The notes: generated from the sequence alone by a model not told the origin. DNA of 64,000 bases from Leptolyngbya sp. (GCA_003249105.1 QBLT01000003.1:1-64000); one strand, 5' to 3'. Positions 16,650-26,195 are shown, numbered from the stretch's first letter. A program made the numbers and translations.

Positions 16650-17711
16650 ATGACTACGACTCTTCAAAGACAACAATCTGCCTCCCTGTGGGAGCAGTTT
16701 TGCCAGTGGGTGACCAGCACCGAGAACCGCCTGTATGTGGGCTGGTTCGGCGTACTGATGATCCCCACCTTGCTTGCTGCCACCACCTGCTTCGTCGTCG
16801 CCTTCATCGCGGCCCCTCCCGTCGACATCGACGGCATCCGTGAGCCCGTCGCTGGCTCCCTGATGTACGGCAACAACATCATCTCTGGTGCGGTTGTGCC
16901 TTCTTCCAACGCTATCGGCCTGCACTTCTATCCCATCTGGGAAGCCGCTTCCCTCGATGAGTGGCTGTACAACGGTGGCCCTTACCAGTTGGTGATCTTC
17001 CACTTCCTGATCGGCGTCTTCTGCTACATGGGTCGTGAGTGGGAACTGAGCTACCGCCTGGGCATGCGCCCCTGGATCTGCGTCGCTTACTCGGCTCCTG
17101 TGGCTGCTGCGACCGCTGTGTTCCTGATTTACCCCCTGGGTCAAGGCTCCTTCTCGGACGGCATGCCCCTGGGTATCTCTGGTACCTTCAACTTCATGCT
17201 GGTGTTCCAGGCTGAGCACAACATTCTGATGCACCCCTTCCACATGCTGGGTGTGGCCGGTGTGTTCGGCGGTTCGCTGTTCTCCGCCATGCACGGTTCT
17301 CTCGTTACCAGTTCTCTGGTGCGTGAGACCACCGAGAGTGAGTCTCAGAACTACGGCTACAAGTTTGGCCAAGAAGAAGAGACCTACAACATCGTTGCGG
17401 CCCACGGCTACTTCGGTCGGTTGATCTTCCAATACGCCAGCTTCAACAACAGCCGCAGCCTGCACTTCTTCTTGGGTGCGTGGCCTGTGATTGGCATCTG
17501 GTTTACCTCCCTGGGCATCAGCACCATGGCGTTCAACCTGAACGGGTTCAACTTCAACCAGTCGATCCTTGACTCTCAGGGTCGTGTGATTGGCACCTGG
17601 GCGGATGTGATCAACCGGGCCAACCTGGGTATGGAAGTGATGCACGAGCGCAATGCTCACAACTTCCCCCTCGACCTGGCTACGGCTGAGGCACCTGAAA
17701 TCATCGGCTAG
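16650..17711 (+). CDS. psbA: photosystem II D1 protein
   Basis: This 353-residue, five-helix thylakoid protein is a reaction-centre core subunit binding P680 chlorophyll, pheophytin, QB and the Mn cluster. Key residues are present: D61, Y161, D170, E189, H190, H198, H215, H252, S264, H272, H332, E333, H337, D342 and the processing-site A344. G80, F158 and T286 are the standard residues, so it is not the low-oxygen D1' form. E130 marks the high-light type. The tail after A344 is only 9 residues (TAEAPEIIG), whereas about 16 is usual in cyanobacteria. Codon use is strongly biased, as expected of high expression. The 338-residue antisense frame opposite it is a by-product of that bias. Confidence 0.98.
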   Translation: MTTTLQRQQSASLWEQFCQWVTSTENRLYVGWFGVLMIPTLLAATTCFVVAFIAAPPVDIDGIREPVAGSLMYGNNIISGAVVPSSNAIGLHFYPIWEAASLDEWLYNGGPYQLVIFHFLIGVFCYMGREWELSYRLGMRPWICVAYSAPVAAATAVFLIYPLGQGSFSDGMPLGISGTFNFMLVFQAEHNILMHPFHMLGVAGVFGGSLFSAMHGSLVTSSLVRETTESESQNYGYKFGQEEETYNIVAAHGYFGRLIFQYASFNNSRSLHFFLGAWPVIGIWFTSLGISTMAFNLNGFNFNQSILDSQGRVIGTWADVINRANLGMEVMHERNAHNFPLDLATAEAPEIIG

Positions 17712-17744
17712 TCTTGAGTGACTACTCCATTGATTGATTAGGCT

Positions 17745-17780
17745 AAAGAGCGCTCCCCTCGGGGAGCGCTCTTTTATTTT
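17745..17780 (+). terminator. rho-independent terminator of psbA
   Basis: AAGAGCGCTCCCC (17746-17758) pairs perfectly with GGGGAGCGCTCTT (17761-17773) and is followed by TTATTTT. It starts 34 bases after the psbA stop. Confidence 0.92.
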
Positions 17781-17904
17781 GGGGTTGACTTTCTCCCCAG
17801 CGGTTGAGCCCCGCTCAATTTGTTTTAGCGAAAGCTTGGAATTTTCACGCTGCGATCGCAGGTTGCTTTACACTTTAGGGCTGTCGTTATTGAGAACCAC
17901 CCCC

Positions 17905-18294
17905 ATGCTGGAGTTTATGACCCTGCCCAATAACCTGCTGCCACCGGTAGCTCCTTACTCCCACGCGGTGCGGGCGGGAGACTTTTTGTTTGTCACCGGG
18001 CAGCTAGCAGAAGACCCGGCCACAGGCGAGGTCGTCAAAGGCCCGATTGAAGAGCAGACCCGGCGGGTGATGGATAATCTGGCCCTAGTGCTCGACCACG
18101 CAGGCAGCGGTTTTAACAAGGTAGTCATGGCCAGGGTATTTGTCACCGACTTTCGCTATTACGAAACCGTAAATGCTATTTACCAGTCTTACTTTGGCGA
18201 TGCTCCCCAGCCCAGCCGCACGACTGTAGGGGTCACGGCTTTGGCAGGTTATGGAGATGTGGAGATTGATCTGATTGCCTATTGTGGGGAGTGA
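17905..18294 (+). CDS. RidA family (YjgF/YER057c/UK114) protein
   Basis: This 129-residue protein belongs to the trimeric family that hydrolyses reactive enamine/imine intermediates released by PLP enzymes. PYSHAVRAGDFLFVTGQL is the N-terminal family block. VTDFRYYETVNAIYQSYFG and the C-terminal PSRTTVGVTAL carry the conserved Arg that holds the substrate carboxylate. It starts at ATG 17905; a second ATG 4 codons later is possible. The frame is open to 17734, but that part includes the psbA terminator and is not coding. Confidence 0.92.
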   Translation: MLEFMTLPNNLLPPVAPYSHAVRAGDFLFVTGQLAEDPATGEVVKGPIEEQTRRVMDNLALVLDHAGSGFNKVVMARVFVTDFRYYETVNAIYQSYFGDAPQPSRTTVGVTALAGYGDVEIDLIAYCGE

Positions 18295-18345
18295 GTTAGT
18301 GGGTGGATGGGGAGTGGTTCTCTGGAAAATCTCCATCCACAAGTT

Positions 18346-18699
18346 TCACACAAAGCCAAACATAGAGACAAAGCATGCCCCGTTAACCAGGGCAGTTAGC
18401 ACGGCGGTAATGATCACCCCCTTAGCCATGGCGGTGTGCCCTCGCCGCCGAAGGGTAATCACCAACGGAATTACGTAGAGCAGCTGCCAGAATAAGAATC
18501 CCGCTGCCCCGATTACCCAAGGAACAGCAAAGGCATAGTCACCAACGCCAGCTACGGCCAACAACAAACCTAAAAGGAATATCAGTGCCCCTGCTACGGC
18601 ATGGCAGCCCAGCAGCAGCAGCATGCCCTTAACAATCTCCAAAATTTCGTTTTGGGGCGTAGGGGCGTTTTGGGGTGTGGGATCGGTGGGGTTGGTCAT
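18346..18699 (-). CDS. small integral membrane protein of unknown function
   Basis: The 117-residue product has a Thr/Pro/Asn-rich N-terminal tail (residues 1-18) followed by about three hydrophobic helices (about 22-50, 55-80 and 92-117), with a basic loop RRRGHTAMAKG between the last two. I do not recognise a family. Its start overlaps the stop of the radical SAM gene by 4 bases (ATGA), so it is the second gene of a coupled pair and may work with that enzyme. Confidence 0.75.
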   Translation of the reverse strand: MTNPTDPTPQNAPTPQNEILEIVKGMLLLLGCHAVAGALIFLLGLLLAVAGVGDYAFAVPWVIGAAGFLFWQLLYVIPLVITLRRRGHTAMAKGVIITAVLTALVNGACFVSMFGFV

Positions 18700-20132
18700 G
18701 GCGCTGGGGTGGGAGTGGCGGCTTGAACTTCGGCTAGTTTAGCGGCTCCAGCACTGCCCTCTCGGTAAAACAGGTTGTAGGTGTCGAAGGGAATGAGGCG
18801 ACCATCGGGGTGCACGATGTGAATGCACGATCGCTTCACCGATCGCACATCAAAGTTATAGGCATCGAGAAACTGCACAATCATAATGCGAAAGATATTC
18901 TCGTAGGTGATGCCGCTGGGTACGGGCACCTGGGGCAGGCAGCAGAGCAGTTGCTTTAGGGCATTAGCCGAGGATTGTGGAGAGTGGCTAGTAGAGAACA
19001 GCTCGAAGATTTTTTGTTTGAGCTGTGGGTCTTGCTCGTAGAGCACCGAGTTGGGCATCATTTCCACAAAGGTGGGCGTGGAGAACATGCCCGTCAGGGG
19101 AATCACCTGGCCCTTGACCTTGAGGGCGTAGGCCATAGCCAAGGAGTCGGGGTGGCAGGGCACGGGCAGAATATCCTGCGGCTTAAAGTGGGGGCTTTGG
19201 TTGAGAATGGCGCGGCGCACTTCGGTGAGGGTGTAGCGATCGCGCCCCGCCTCAAACCCCTCCAGTCTGCCCGCCGCCTGGATCGGCTGAAACGTGACAC
19301 CGCGCACGCACCGCTGGGCCAGGGCATAGTCGATAATTTTGCCAATTTCGTGGTCGTTGAGCCCTTTCTTGAGGGTGACCACCAGGGTGGTGGAGAGGTT
19401 GAGGTCGTTGAGGCGATCGATCGCTTGCTGTCGGGTGGCTCGCAGGTCGGCCCCTCGCAGCTCTCGCAGGGCTTTTTCTTCAAAGCTGTCGAATTGTAGG
19501 TAGATCTCGGTGCCGGTTTTGTATTGGGCGAGGCGATCGCAGAACTCCGCATCCTGGGCAATCCGCAACCCGTTGGTGTTGATCATCAAATGCTGAATCG
19601 GTCGGGCCTTGACCAGCTCCAGCACTTGAAAGAATTCAGGATGCAGGGTGGGTTCGCCGCCGCTGAGCTGCACCACCTGGGGGCTACCCTCGTTGGCTAC
19701 CACAGCGTCTAGCATGCGCTCGATCTCGGCCAGGGAGCGGTGGCGGCGGGGCTGACTAGCAGCGTTGTGCTCTTCGGTACCGGAGTCGGCGTAGCAGATG
19801 GGGCAGCTCAGGTTGCAGCGATCGGTCAGCTCAATTAGCGTCAGGCAGCTGTGCTGCTCGTGGTCAGGGCAGAGGCCGCAGTCGTAGGGGCAGCCGTGGC
19901 GAATCGGTGTGTTGAACTTGAGGGGCATATCCCCCGGTTTGATAAATGCCTGGGTTTGTCGATAATATTCTTCGTCATCAGCGATCAACACCTCTTCGTG
20001 CCCGTGGGTGGGGCAGTGCTTGATCAGATATACGCCCCCGTCTTGAAACACAATTTTGGCCTCGACTTTGCCCAAGCAGCGAGAGCACAGGCTGTTGGTG
20101 AGGGCATAGAACAGATAGGGGCGGGTGGGCAT
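18696..20132 (-). CDS. radical SAM enzyme, COG1964/Tes-like family
   Basis: This 478-residue protein has the radical SAM cluster CNLSCPIC (C106, C110, C113). Extra cysteines lie before it: C16, C19 and C40 in a zinc-ribbon-like N-terminus, and C81, C85, C88 and C96. VQLSGGEPTLHPEF is the conserved SAM-binding GGEP motif. The three-part cysteine layout is that of the family containing pterin methyltransferase-like and archaeal lipid cross-linking (Tes) enzymes. The cyanobacterial substrate is not known to me. It is coupled to a membrane protein by a 4-base overlap, which is compatible with a lipid or membrane substrate; that is inference. Confidence 0.82.
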   Translation of the reverse strand: MPTRPYLFYALTNSLCSRCLGKVEAKIVFQDGGVYLIKHCPTHGHEEVLIADDEEYYRQTQAFIKPGDMPLKFNTPIRHGCPYDCGLCPDHEQHSCLTLIELTDRCNLSCPICYADSGTEEHNAASQPRRHRSLAEIERMLDAVVANEGSPQVVQLSGGEPTLHPEFFQVLELVKARPIQHLMINTNGLRIAQDAEFCDRLAQYKTGTEIYLQFDSFEEKALRELRGADLRATRQQAIDRLNDLNLSTTLVVTLKKGLNDHEIGKIIDYALAQRCVRGVTFQPIQAAGRLEGFEAGRDRYTLTEVRRAILNQSPHFKPQDILPVPCHPDSLAMAYALKVKGQVIPLTGMFSTPTFVEMMPNSVLYEQDPQLKQKIFELFSTSHSPQSSANALKQLLCCLPQVPVPSGITYENIFRIMIVQFLDAYNFDVRSVKRSCIHIVHPDGRLIPFDTYNLFYREGSAGAAKLAEVQAATPTPAP

Positions 20133-20204
20133 TAAATGACCAAGATGGGTGAAGGTAAGCTACTGCTGATTGAGCTTAATTGTGTCTAGTTCTACGGGTG
20201 TTTT

Positions 20205-20531
20205 TCAGGAACTGCCGATCTCAATCACATTCCCTGGAGCGAGGGTATCTAGGATGCTATGAACATCGGGTATCAGAGGCATCAAATCAGGAAGCCGGTT
20301 ACTACGTGCCACAAGCACAACAATAGCTACGCCAGCCTGTTGTAGGTTTTGCTGATAGCGCAAATTTTGATCGGTGGTGAGCAAAGTTGTGAACCCCTCT
20401 CGACTCATCAGTTGCAGCAATTCTCCATTCTTTTTGCCTGACCATCCCATCTCTACGACCGTATGGATGTCGCGATCCGCAAGTTCACGTTTTAGCGGTC
20501 GTGGAACACACTCATCTAGCAGGATTCGCAT
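20205..20531 (-). CDS. DUF5615 PIN-like protein (putative toxin)
   Basis: This 108-residue PIN-like protein begins MRILLDECVPRPL, with the acidic pair D6/E7 of the family. LLTTDQNLRYQQN carries the second conserved Asp. It overlaps the end of the DUF433 gene by 20 bases and both are on the minus strand. DUF433/DUF5615 pairs are widely annotated as toxin-antitoxin systems and are common in cyanobacteria. Confidence 0.88.
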   Translation of the reverse strand: MRILLDECVPRPLKRELADRDIHTVVEMGWSGKKNGELLQLMSREGFTTLLTTDQNLRYQQNLQQAGVAIVVLVARSNRLPDLMPLIPDVHSILDTLAPGNVIEIGSS

Positions 20532-20751
20532 AGGCCATTAGCATTTCTTTGGCAAGTTCGAGAGTAGCGATCGCCTGGTCGTGCCCCACACTTGGAAAAT
20601 GATCTAAAAACTCATCGAGTGAATCACCTGCCTCTAAATAGTCGAGGAGTGTTTTCACCGGAACCCGTGTGCCAACGAATACAGGTGTGCCTCCTAAAAT
20701 TTCAGGGTCACTGTGAATAACAGGCGTGGTGGGTGTCATGGCATGCATCAA
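20512..20751 (-). CDS. DUF433 protein (putative antitoxin)
   Basis: This 79-residue DNA-binding antitoxin candidate shows the DUF433 blocks IHSDPEILGGTPVFVGTRVPVKTLLDYLEAG-type (residues about 12-42) and FPSVGHDQAIATL. It precedes and overlaps the DUF5615 toxin gene. The start may be the ATG at 20751 or the one 4 codons later at 20739. Confidence 0.88.
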   Translation of the reverse strand: MMHAMTPTTPVIHSDPEILGGTPVFVGTRVPVKTLLDYLEAGDSLDEFLDHFPSVGHDQAIATLELAKEMLMAYANPAR

Positions 20752-20797
20752 ATGATGGTTTTACAACTGATGGTTTTACAACAGCCCAGAGCTTGAA

Positions 20798-21538
20798 CTA
20801 ATGGCTGAATAGCTCTCGGCGAGAAAGCTGGCGCAGCCCATAGACTATTCCCAGTAAACAAGCAAGCTGAATAAAGCTTAGCCCCAAGAGCGGCTGAAAG
20901 TCGGGTTTAAGAAAATCAACCACAAAGCGAAAGCCAAGGTAGCTGACCAGATAGAGCTGAAACAGCCTGCCGCTGGGGGGATTGCTTTGGCGATACCAGG
21001 CCAGAATCACTCCCAAAATAATCAAGAACCCCACCTCGTAGAGCTGAGTGGGATGGCGGGGCAGGCCATCGCCAAAGTTGATGCCCCAGGGTAGGGCGGT
21101 GACGGTGCCGTAGGTGCGATCGCTCAGCCCGGTCAAAAAGCAGCCCACCCGCCCGATCGCCGTCCCCACCAGCAGCGGCAACACAAAAGCATCGCCGGTC
21201 GATCGCGTTAGACCAATCCACTTTTTGGTAATTTCTACGCCGATTAGCCCGCCCAGCAGTGCCCCGACCACGGTTTTGCCCTGCAAGCCCAGCAGCAGCC
21301 ACGCTCGCCAATCGCTCCCCAACAGATCGATATGCTGAAGCAGCACGAGGAACTTTGCCCCCACCAGCGCGCCGATTAGCCCACCCACCACCACCGAGCT
21401 GCGCTGGCTTAAGGGGATAGCATCTTTGGTGACATTGCGGCGCAGCAGCCCCATGGCCACCCCATAGGCCACTACCTCAAACACAAAATGAGGGTGAAGC
21501 TTAAATGCCCCCACCCCCAAATAAACCGGAAACACCAT
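20798..21538 (-). CDS. Lgt-like prolipoprotein diacylglyceryl transferase family protein
   Basis: This integral membrane protein has about 246 residues from the ATG at 21538, with roughly seven hydrophobic helices. Lgt motifs are visible: GRVGCFLTGLSDRTYG (signature region) and RHPTQLYEVGF. Lgt transfers diacylglycerol from phosphatidylglycerol to the lipobox cysteine. It is shorter than typical Lgt (about 280) and the N-terminal HPHFVFEVVAYGVA block is only partly like the usual one. It may therefore be a divergent paralogue. The 20 residues before 21538 look like read-through. Confidence 0.7.
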   Translation of the reverse strand: MVFPVYLGVGAFKLHPHFVFEVVAYGVAMGLLRRNVTKDAIPLSQRSSVVVGGLIGALVGAKFLVLLQHIDLLGSDWRAWLLLGLQGKTVVGALLGGLIGVEITKKWIGLTRSTGDAFVLPLLVGTAIGRVGCFLTGLSDRTYGTVTALPWGINFGDGLPRHPTQLYEVGFLIILGVILAWYRQSNPPSGRLFQLYLVSYLGFRFVVDFLKPDFQPLLGLSFIQLACLLGIVYGLRQLSRRELFSH

Positions 21539-21643
21539 AGATTGACGCGAGTAGCGAGTAGGTTGGGTGAAACGCAGTGTAACCCAAGAAAACTCCATTG
21601 CTGTTGGGTGCCGCTAGCGCTCTACCCAATCTACTCAAGGACT

Positions 21644-22846
21644 TTAGCCGCGCATTTTCTCAGACCAGACGCGGGTTGGCAGACCCCACACGTAGATAAA
21701 GCCCTCAGCGGCTTTGTGGTCAAAGGCATCGTCGGAGCTGTAGGTGGCTAGGGCATCGCTGTAGAGGGCCAGGTTAGACTCGCGGCCCACCACCCGGTTG
21801 GTGCCCTTAAACAGCTTCACCCGCACGGTACCGGTTACTCGCTCCTGGGTCTGCTGAATGAAGGCATCCAGCGCCAGCTTGAGAGGGCTATACCAGAGGC
21901 CGTTGTAGACCAGGCGGCTATAGGTTTCTTCGATGCCGCGCTTGTACTGGGTGACATCGGCGGTGAGAGTGAGGCTCTCCAGGTCACGGTGGGCGTCGAT
22001 TAGCACCAGCAGGGCGGGGGCTTCGTAAATTTCGCGCGACTTGATGCCCACCAGGCGGTTTTCAATCATGTCGATGCGGCCAACACCGTGGCGACCGGCG
22101 ATCGCATTCAGCTGCGTGATCAGCTCTACCGGGTTGAGGACTTCACCGTTGAGGCTGGTGGGCAAGCCCTTGGTAAAGCCGATGTCGATATATTCTGGCT
22201 CATTAGGGGTGTTTTCGATGGCCTCGGTCATCAAAAACACTTCTTCGAGGGGCTCGGTCATGGGGTTTTCGAGCGGCCCGGCCTCAATGCTGCGGCCCAG
22301 CAGGTTGCGATCGATGGAGTAGGGGCTAGATTTCTTTACCGGAAAGGCGAGGCCCATTTTTTCGCCGTAGGCAATGGTTTCTTCGCGGCCCATGCCCCAT
22401 TCGCGGGCGGGGGCCAGCACCTTGAGGTGGGGGTTGAGGGCGGCGATCGCCACGTCAAAGCGCACCTGGTCGTTGCCTTTGCCGGTGCAGCCGTGGGCGA
22501 CGGCGTCGGCTCCGTAGCGATCGGCGGCTTCGACCAATGCCTTGGCGATCAGCGGGCGGGCCAGGGCGGTGGAAAGGGGGTAGCGGTTTTCGTACAGGGC
22601 GTTGGCCTGAATGGCGGGGAAGGCGTAGTCGGTGATAAATTCTTCGGTCAGGTCGGCAACCAGGGATTCTTTGACCCCGGCGTTTAGCGCCTTGAGGCGA
22701 ATGGGCTCTAGCTCGTCGCCCTGGCCCAGATCCGCCGCTAGGGTAATCACCTCTTTAACGCCCCACTCATTCATCAGGTAGGGAATACAGACGGTGGTAT
22801 CGACGCCACCGGAATAGGCTAGAACAACTTTCTCTGCGCGACCCAT
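21644..22846 (-). CDS. argG: argininosuccinate synthase
   Basis: This 400-residue enzyme joins citrulline and aspartate with ATP in arginine synthesis. The N-terminal PP-loop [15 protein letters not shown] binds [18 protein letters not shown] is the citrulline/aspartate block, and [15 protein letters not shown] and [17 protein letters not shown] are family blocks. The ATG at 22846 gives [14 protein letters not shown]; 12 extra codons upstream are unlikely to be translated. Confidence 0.97.
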   Translation of the reverse strand: MGRAEKVVLAYSGGVDTTVCIPYLMNEWGVKEVITLAADLGQGDELEPIRLKALNAGVKESLVADLTEEFITDYAFPAIQANALYENRYPLSTALARPLIAKALVEAADRYGADAVAHGCTGKGNDQVRFDVAIAALNPHLKVLAPAREWGMGREETIAYGEKMGLAFPVKKSSPYSIDRNLLGRSIEAGPLENPMTEPLEEVFLMTEAIENTPNEPEYIDIGFTKGLPTSLNGEVLNPVELITQLNAIAGRHGVGRIDMIENRLVGIKSREIYEAPALLVLIDAHRDLESLTLTADVTQYKRGIEETYSRLVYNGLWYSPLKLALDAFIQQTQERVTGTVRVKLFKGTNRVVGRESNLALYSDALATYSSDDAFDHKAAEGFIYVWGLPTRVWSEKMRG

Positions 22847-23163
22847 GGGCAATTCCCTACTTTCGTTAGACGATTCGTTCAACAGTCGTCCTGAACGGAC
22901 GATTTACTCGATGCACCAAAGCCTGTGGTTCTGAATAGAACGGTGACGCTCTGGCCATGGCTATCTTATATGGAGTTGCCCGCCCTGCACTACGGCGATT
23001 TAGTAAGATCTGATGACATAGGGAGTAGGGCTTAGGACAACAGCGATCGCTGAAACGTCTTAACCGCCTCAACGTGATTGGCTCTATTGATGCAGCGCAG
23101 CAACAGCCGTAGTGATAACTGGGTCCTGCTGCCGCGCCACCCGACTTACAGGATACTGATGAT
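22847..23163. other. intergenic region upstream of argG
   Basis: This 317-bp region lies between the argG start and the AAA ATPase stop, both on the minus strand. It must contain the argG promoter. I see one HIP1 octamer near 23043 but no clear terminator, ARG-box-like palindrome or RNA gene. Confidence 0.4.
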
Positions 23164-24426
23164 CTACAGATCTACTGGCTCATCCTCTATAGCTGGTGGC
23201 AGAGCGATTGGGGCAAAGGCTTTGGTGTCGTCTTGGTCAAGCTGGTGAGCAAGATCCGCTGCTTCTAGCCGTTCTAGAAATGGCAAAATCTCGCTAAAGC
23301 TGCGAAACCCAAGTTGTTCCAGGTCGTCAATGGTAATTGTTTCGTCAGAGATTGGCCCTCGCTGTTCTAAAAAGGCTCGAACTCGTTCTTCTTGAACGCT
23401 GAGGGCAGCACGTTCTCTCAGTTCTGGGGCAGCAGCTTTTAGCCCCTGGGCTAATACCTCTGAATCAATTACAGTGGCCTGCATATTAGCAGCGGTGTCA
23501 AGCACGGTATTGCCGAGCCGGTTAAACAGCCGGGGCTTGCCTAGCGATACTTCGCAGAAACGTTTGGCGGCTTCTGGGGTAAACGGCAGCACCGAGCGCG
23601 GATCATTGGGGTCAGTGCAGATGTTGTTGATGCGGGCGCTGTTGAGGTAATTGATCAGCATCTTGTAGGTTGTCGGCTGATCAAGTTCTTCGAGCGGAAG
23701 CTGTAGGTCAAACAGCCCTCGCTCACTGGTCAACAAATCGCCAGTGATACCCATAGGGTGCCCAGTGAGCATAAACCAGGCCCGCCCTTTCAGCATGCCC
23801 TGGGCATCGTGCATCATCTGTCGAACGGCGCTGGGGTTGCGCTTGTCTAAGTCGTCAATGGCAATGACAACACCCTGGGGATATTTTTCCTGGGCTCGCT
23901 CTAGCAGCGTATCTAGGCTCACGGTGGGGTATAGCGGCTTGGTAATGGGCAGATCCTTCTCCGCCATTTTTGCACCCATAACCAGGTTACCGCTCACTTC
24001 TGAGCTGCGCTCTTTGAGAATTTTGGCGGTTGGGATCCCCATTTGGTAAAGCTGCCGCTGGGCCCATTCGTCATCGGCCATTTCGCGGGCAACCGCAATT
24101 AAGGCTGTGGTGGCCAGGTCTAGATCAGCGGGTAGAGAAATGTAGGCGGTCAACATCTCCGGGCGCTTGCGGCGCAAAACAGACAGCACCTCTCGCAAAA
24201 AGGCGCTTTTGCCAATGCCAATGCGGCCATAGACCAAAACCCGTCGCCGCTCTCGACTTTGAAACAGGTTAAACACCCGTCGCAACTCATCTTCGCGCCC
24301 GGTGAAGATGTACTGTAGCGTTTCGCTTTCGAGGTCAGGCGGGCTTTCTGTAAACGGAATTTCGTGCAGGCCCAAGCCCTGCACATTGCTGGTTGACTGG
24401 TCGAAAATATCGTCGGCGGTAGTCAT
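23164..24426 (-). CDS. AAA/ORC-type ATPase
   Basis: The product has 420 residues. A short N-terminal tail is followed by an ATPase domain with P-loop GRIGIGKS (67-74) and Walker B GVVIAIDDLD (D191, D192), a sensor-like MLTGHP near 220, and a helical lid region. The last about 90 residues look like a winged helix (ISDETITIDDLEQLGFRSFSEIL). The layout resembles ORC/STAND-type P-loop ATPases. Its start overlaps the stop of the TPR gene by 4 bases, so the two proteins are probably made together and may form one machine. No effector domain is present in it. Confidence 0.8.
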   Translation of the reverse strand: MTTADDIFDQSTSNVQGLGLHEIPFTESPPDLESETLQYIFTGREDELRRVFNLFQSRERRRVLVYGRIGIGKSAFLREVLSVLRRKRPEMLTAYISLPADLDLATTALIAVAREMADDEWAQRQLYQMGIPTAKILKERSSEVSGNLVMGAKMAEKDLPITKPLYPTVSLDTLLERAQEKYPQGVVIAIDDLDKRNPSAVRQMMHDAQGMLKGRAWFMLTGHPMGITGDLLTSERGLFDLQLPLEELDQPTTYKMLINYLNSARINNICTDPNDPRSVLPFTPEAAKRFCEVSLGKPRLFNRLGNTVLDTAANMQATVIDSEVLAQGLKAAAPELRERAALSVQEERVRAFLEQRGPISDETITIDDLEQLGFRSFSEILPFLERLEAADLAHQLDQDDTKAFAPIALPPAIEDEPVDL

Positions 24427-26195
24427 GCAGGCACCTCGCTCATCTGCTGCTCCGCCCGCTGAGCTGCCTGGTAAAGGTTATCCACTTCTCTTACCCTGTT
24501 TTGTCTGTCTAGCTGATGGTAAAGGTCGCGGGCTTGCTGTAGCTCGGCCATGCCTTTTTTGAAATACCCTTGGGAGGCCAAAACACTCCCTAACCCATGA
24601 CGACTTTGGGCAATGCCGGGCTGATCGTTCAGGTGCTCGTACAGGCGCAGGGCATCGCGGTAGTAGAGACGAGCATTATCCCAATCAGATAGGGTTTCGT
24701 GGGCGCGACCGGTTTGATATAACGCATTGGCATGGGCGAGTTGGTCATCCCCTTCGCTGAGCAGTCTGACGCTGTTGAGTAAGAGCTGTAGCCCTTCCTG
24801 CCACTGGCCTTCGCGTACTAGGCGGCTACCTAAGACAGATTGAGTAGTGGGTAGCGCCTGCCAAATTTTTTCGCGATCGTAGTGCTCTGGGCTAATGACA
24901 TCTAAGGCGGTTTTGTAAGCTTTGAGCGCGTCTTGTAGGTCGTTAGCCTTTTGGTTTAGCTCAAAGCGACGCGATAGCGCATTACCTAGTAGGTACTGAG
25001 AGTCAATGAAGTCTGGGCTACCGGGCACGGCGACTTCCAAAGCCTCTTTGAGCAGCGTAATGGCAGTATCTAAATCATCTGAATTATCTGTCGCTGAGGC
25101 TTGCTTGATTAGTGTCTCTGCCAGGCAACTCTGACTCTCAGCCCATTTAAACGGAAACGCATCTTGTGTGAAAACTTGTGCCGCTGCTTTGTGGAAATTA
25201 ATTGCTGTTTTTAGGTTATCGTTCTGCTCACCAAGAATGCGATCGCGGTAAGCATTGCCGAGGTTGTTTTGTAACATTGCCCATTGTTCTGGGAACGTAT
25301 CAACGGTATACACCTGGAGTGACAACTTATAAGTCACAATCGCCTGTTCTAGATTTTCGGCCCGGCTCCCTCGAATGCGATCACGATAAGCATTGCCGAG
25401 ATTATTTTGTGTCCCAGCCCATTTCTCTGGGAAAGCATCGCGGGTATAAACCTCAAGTGACAACTCATAAGCTGTAATAGCCCGTTCTAGATTTTCAGCC
25501 CTATCACCTCGAATGCGATCCCAATAAGCAATGCCGAGATTGTTCTGTGTCGTGGCCCAATTGTCTGGAAAAGAATCGCGAGTGCGAATTTTAAGCGACA
25601 ACTCGCAGGCCTCAATAGCCCGCTCTAAATTTTCAGCCCTATCACCCCGAATACGATCACGATACGCAATACCGAGATTATTCTGTGATCTTGCCCAATC
25701 CTCTGGAAAAGCATCACGGGTATAAACCTCAAGTGACAACTTATAGGCTGCAATAGCCCGCTCTAGGGTTTCGGCCCTATCACCTCGAATACGATTGCAA
25801 TAGGCAATACCGAGATTATTTTGTGACTTCGCCCAATCCTCTGGAAGAACCTCACGAGTAAACACTCTCAGTGCAACTTGATAAGCAGCAATACTTAACT
25901 CTAGATTTAATGCTCGATCGCCCAGCGGAAACTTCCAAACTGCGTTACCAAAATCTCCAAATAGCCATGCGACATTTTGTCTATCCCCCAAGTGACCATC
26001 TTCTAGAAGTTTAGGGAATACGTGGGGCAATGCCTCTAAAAGGTATTCGTCTAGCTTGGCTAAGTTTGCCTGTAAAAACTGTTCAACCTGCCATTCATCA
26101 CCCTCAGCTTTGGCGTAGCACTTGCCAAAGGCACGCATAAACTGGGTCGCATTGCGAGTGGGTAACGCTTTTGGCTGTCCAAATCCTTTTCCCAT
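24423..26195 (-). CDS. TPR-repeat protein partner of the AAA ATPase
   Basis: This 590-residue protein is almost wholly helical repeats. After a 97-residue N-terminal domain there are six tandem 46-residue units (98-373) of the form LERAI-AY-LSLEVYTRDAFPE-W-QNNLG-AYRDRIRGDRAEN. More ordinary TPRs follow (about 375-580). The repeats are close in DNA as well, so copy number may vary between strains. It has no enzymatic domain and no CHAT protease, although similar repeats are often fused to CHAT. It overlaps the ATPase gene by 4 bases, suggesting a sensor/scaffold and ATPase pair. Confidence 0.85.
   Translation of the reverse strand: MGKGFGQPKALPTRNATQFMRAFGKCYAKAEGDEWQVEQFLQANLAKLDEYLLEALPHVFPKLLEDGHLGDRQNVAWLFGDFGNAVWKFPLGDRALNLELSIAAYQVALRVFTREVLPEDWAKSQNNLGIAYCNRIRGDRAETLERAIAAYKLSLEVYTRDAFPEDWARSQNNLGIAYRDRIRGDRAENLERAIEACELSLKIRTRDSFPDNWATTQNNLGIAYWDRIRGDRAENLERAITAYELSLEVYTRDAFPEKWAGTQNNLGNAYRDRIRGSRAENLEQAIVTYKLSLQVYTVDTFPEQWAMLQNNLGNAYRDRILGEQNDNLKTAINFHKAAAQVFTQDAFPFKWAESQSCLAETLIKQASATDNSDDLDTAITLLKEALEVAVPGSPDFIDSQYLLGNALSRRFELNQKANDLQDALKAYKTALDVISPEHYDREKIWQALPTTQSVLGSRLVREGQWQEGLQLLLNSVRLLSEGDDQLAHANALYQTGRAHETLSDWDNARLYYRDALRLYEHLNDQPGIAQSRHGLGSVLASQGYFKKGMAELQQARDLYHQLDRQNRVREVDNLYQAAQRAEQQMSEVPA
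25077..25904 (-). repeat. six tandem 138-bp coding repeats
   Basis: The 46-residue TPR-like units of the protein at 24423 are encoded by 138-bp units. Adjacent TTCTAG anchors at 25347 and 25485 are exactly 138 bp apart. The middle four units are the most alike, which suggests recent unit duplication or gene conversion. Confidence 0.85.

Noticed and set aside
16644-17660. 338-codon open frame antisense to psbA
   Set aside because: It mirrors the highly biased codons of psbA, has a low-complexity His/Gln/Val/Gly composition and no ribosome site. It is a shadow frame.
16650-17711. Possible low-oxygen D1' or chlorophyll f synthase variant of psbA
   Set aside because: G80, F158, T286 and all Mn-cluster ligands are the standard residues, so it is ordinary D1 apart from the short tail.
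17734-17904. N-terminal extension of the RidA frame
   Set aside because: It includes the psbA terminator hairpin and does not resemble RidA. The internal ATG at 17905 gives the family length.
25077-25904. Regular repeats that could suggest a CRISPR array
   Set aside because: The units are 138 bp, coding throughout and translate to TPR-like repeats. There are no short repeats with unique spacers.
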